NCBI GenBank assembly: GCA_044356825.1
Contig: JBIKVM010000017.1
Coordinates: 1 to 25,437, forward strand
Reading direction: 5' to 3'
DNA: 25,437 nt
From: JAUREX01 sp044356825
GTDB taxonomy: Bacteria; Pseudomonadota; Alphaproteobacteria; Rhodobacterales; Rhodobacteraceae
Shown here: piece by piece, positions 24,236-25,437 of the stretch
Layout: every line of letters starts with the position of its first letter
Position numbering within the stretch: the first letter of the stretch is position 1
The notes under the pieces: generated by a model
What the model saw: only the letters and a program-made list of their open reading frames with translations
What the model was told of the DNA's origin: nothing
Databases searched by the model: none
Program-made: the position numbers and the translations under genes

Positions 24236-24916
24236 ATGCGCGTCCCGACCCACGCCGAACTCAAGACCCGCCAGCGCGCGCGCCGCGCGGATTTCCCCCC
24301 GGCGATGGCCCTGCGCGTCCACCGCGCGATCAGCTGGATCGGCCGGGCCGAGGCCGAGACCGGCGACGACGACGCGCGCTTCCTTTTCCTCTGGATCGCC
24401 TTCAACGCGGCCTATGCCGACGCGCGTCGGCTCGACGCGCAAGGCCGGCGCGACGCGAGCCAGTCCGAGCGCGCGCGGATCGATGCCTTCTTCGACCTCG
24501 TCGTGCGGCTCGACGGGCCCGGGCGGATCTATGACGCGATCTGGACCCGATTTTCAGGCCCCGTCCGGGTCTTTCTGGGCAACCGCTTCGTCTTCCGCCC
24601 ATTCTGGGACCACCAGAACGGCGAGGCGACCGGCGCGGACTGGGAGGGCGCCTTCGCCGCCGACCAGAGGCGCCTCGCCGAGGCGCTCGCCAACGGTCGC
24701 ACCGCGCCCATCCTCGGCACCCTCTTCGACCGGCTCTATGTGCTGCGCAACCAGCTCGTCCATGGCGGCGCGACATGGAACGGCCAGGTCAACCGCGACC
24801 AGATGCGCGACGGCGCGGCGATCCTTGCCTTTCTCGTCCCCGTCTTCGTCGACATCATGCTCGACCACCCCCGCGAGGACTGGGGCGACGCCTTCTATCC
24901 CGTCATCGAGGGCTGA
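24236..24916 (+). CDS. HEPN-like protein with an RxxxxH motif
   Basis: A 226-residue, mostly helical, Arg- and aromatic-rich cytoplasmic protein. Residues 45-65 (DARFLFLWIAFNAAYAD) and 165-185 (DRLYVLRNQLVHGGATWNGQ) resemble Apea-like/HEPN proteins, in which a helix bears R-x4-H. Here the motif is RNQLVH, Arg171 to His176. In many HEPN proteins this motif is the RNase site; others act as scaffolds, and the activity here is unknown. ATG at 24236 begins the conserved-looking MRVPTHAELK. ATG at 24200 adds 12 residues without clear merit, and neither has a good ribosome site. It stands alone, after purD and convergent with the SoxYZ-like gene, with no antitoxin-like partner visible. Confidence 0.72.
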   Translation: MRVPTHAELKTRQRARRADFPPAMALRVHRAISWIGRAEAETGDDDARFLFLWIAFNAAYADARRLDAQGRRDASQSERARIDAFFDLVVRLDGPGRIYDAIWTRFSGPVRVFLGNRFVFRPFWDHQNGEATGADWEGAFAADQRRLAEALANGRTAPILGTLFDRLYVLRNQLVHGGATWNGQVNRDQMRDGAAILAFLVPVFVDIMLDHPREDWGDAFYPVIEG

Positions 24917-24962
24917 ACGCGCGGCCCCCGCGCACCGCGATCGCGCGACCCGCTCCGGTGCC

Positions 24963-25437
24963 TCAGCCGACCGCGACGCTGGCAGTGCCGGTGTAGACCT
25001 CGCCCGTCGTGTCGATCCATTCGAAGGTCAGCTCCGCACTTTCCTGGAGGCGCAGCGAGAAGGCGAAATAGGGGTTCGTCGCGATCGCGGGTTCGAGGTC
25101 GGCCGAGAACAGGGTGCGATCCCCGACCCTGCAGCGGAACTGCTCGGCGATGCGCACGGGGATGAGCAACCCGCTTTGGTTGTGGCGGAAACCCGTCTCC
25201 ATCGGATGATTGATGATCGTGCGCACGGGAAAGATCTCGCCGGCGGCAACGCGCTCGGGCACGCTGATGCGGATGCTCGGCGCCCAGCCGGGCGGAAACT
25301 GGTCGTTCGCGACCGCATCCTCGCAGGCGCCATAGGTCACATCCACCCGACGCACCCCCTGAAAGCGGCTGCCGTCGGCCATCTCGACGATGGCGACGAC
25401 ATCCTGAAAGGCGTCGACCCTGATGCGCGTACTGATG
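24963..25437 (-). CDS. SoxYZ-like sulfur-carrier fusion, C-terminal part (runs off the right edge)
   Basis: The minus-strand frame is open to the window edge, so the start is outside. The visible 157 residues begin in the end of a SoxY-like domain (TRIRVDAFQDVVAIVEMADG, then VDVTYGACEDAV). They continue into a full SoxZ-like domain: IRISVPERVAAGEIFPVRTIINHPMETG, then FRCRVGDRTLFSADLEPAIATNPYFAFSL, ending in VYTGTASVAVG. In SoxY the substrate-carrying Cys sits in a C-terminal GGCGG; here the nearest Cys is in YGACED and is followed by the SoxZ part instead of ending the chain. It resembles the fused SoxYZ-like carriers linked to quinoprotein dehydrogenases. The first ATG in the window (25382) is internal and not the likely start. 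Confidence 0.82.
   Translation of the reverse strand, partial: ISTRIRVDAFQDVVAIVEMADGSRFQGVRRVDVTYGACEDAVANDQFPPGWAPSIRISVPERVAAGEIFPVRTIINHPMETGFRHNQSGLLIPVRIAEQFRCRVGDRTLFSADLEPAIATNPYFAFSLRLQESAELTFEWIDTTGEVYTGTASVAVG

Overview
The window is chromosomal DNA of about 70% G+C. It has tightly packed genes, many ATGA start/stop overlaps, and a gene set (XdhC plus a lone molybdopterin-binding protein, a DUF3572 protein, an H-NOX/GGDEF pair, dapE next to a small acetyltransferase) that fits an alphaproteobacterium, most likely of the Rhodobacterales/Rhodobacteraceae. The genus cannot be fixed from the sequence alone.

Left part (1-5017): the 5' part of ureD runs off the left edge on the minus strand. 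It is divergent from a two-gene molybdenum-enzyme maturation unit, xdhC and a MoeA/MogA-like molybdopterin-binding protein. A perfect 19-bp inverted repeat lies in the divergent spacer. Convergent to that unit is an orphan 770-residue membrane protein that joins a GspL/PilM-like N-terminus, one membrane helix, a very long Pro/Ala linker and a PilP/GspC-like C-terminus. Next (5110-10605): a GNAT acetyltransferase overlaps dapE (lysine/cell-wall synthesis). A serine/alanine-glyoxylate-type aminotransferase is divergent from dapE. A PleD-like diguanylate cyclase with a degenerate receiver follows, then a DUF3572 protein and a HAD phosphatase.

Middle (10697-16265): an orphan MttB-superfamily methyltransferase without pyrrolysine is followed by a two-gene signalling unit. 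One gene encodes an H-NOX-fold protein that has lost the heme-ligand His and the YxSxR Arg. The other encodes an HNOBA-coiled coil-GGDEF diguanylate cyclase. Facing it is the exbB-exbD-exbD-tonB operon of a Ton energy-transduction system, in which the second ExbD has Asn in place of the essential transmembrane Asp.

Island (about 16370-17910): a truncated, catalytically dead IS5-type transposase is fused, at an 8-base shared sequence, to a diverged second copy of the exbB start region. It is followed by an AT-rich, clearly foreign FRG-domain gene. This is the one obvious horizontally acquired spot.

Right part (17916-25437): housekeeping genes ettA, ftsY, xseA and purD, a small secreted protein of unknown function, a protein with a HEPN-type RxxxxH motif, and a partial SoxYZ-like fusion running off the right edge. 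Two GC-rich stem-loop elements resembling intergenic repeats lie between ftsY and ettA and after purD. No tRNA, rRNA, CRISPR array, prophage or complete insertion sequence was seen.
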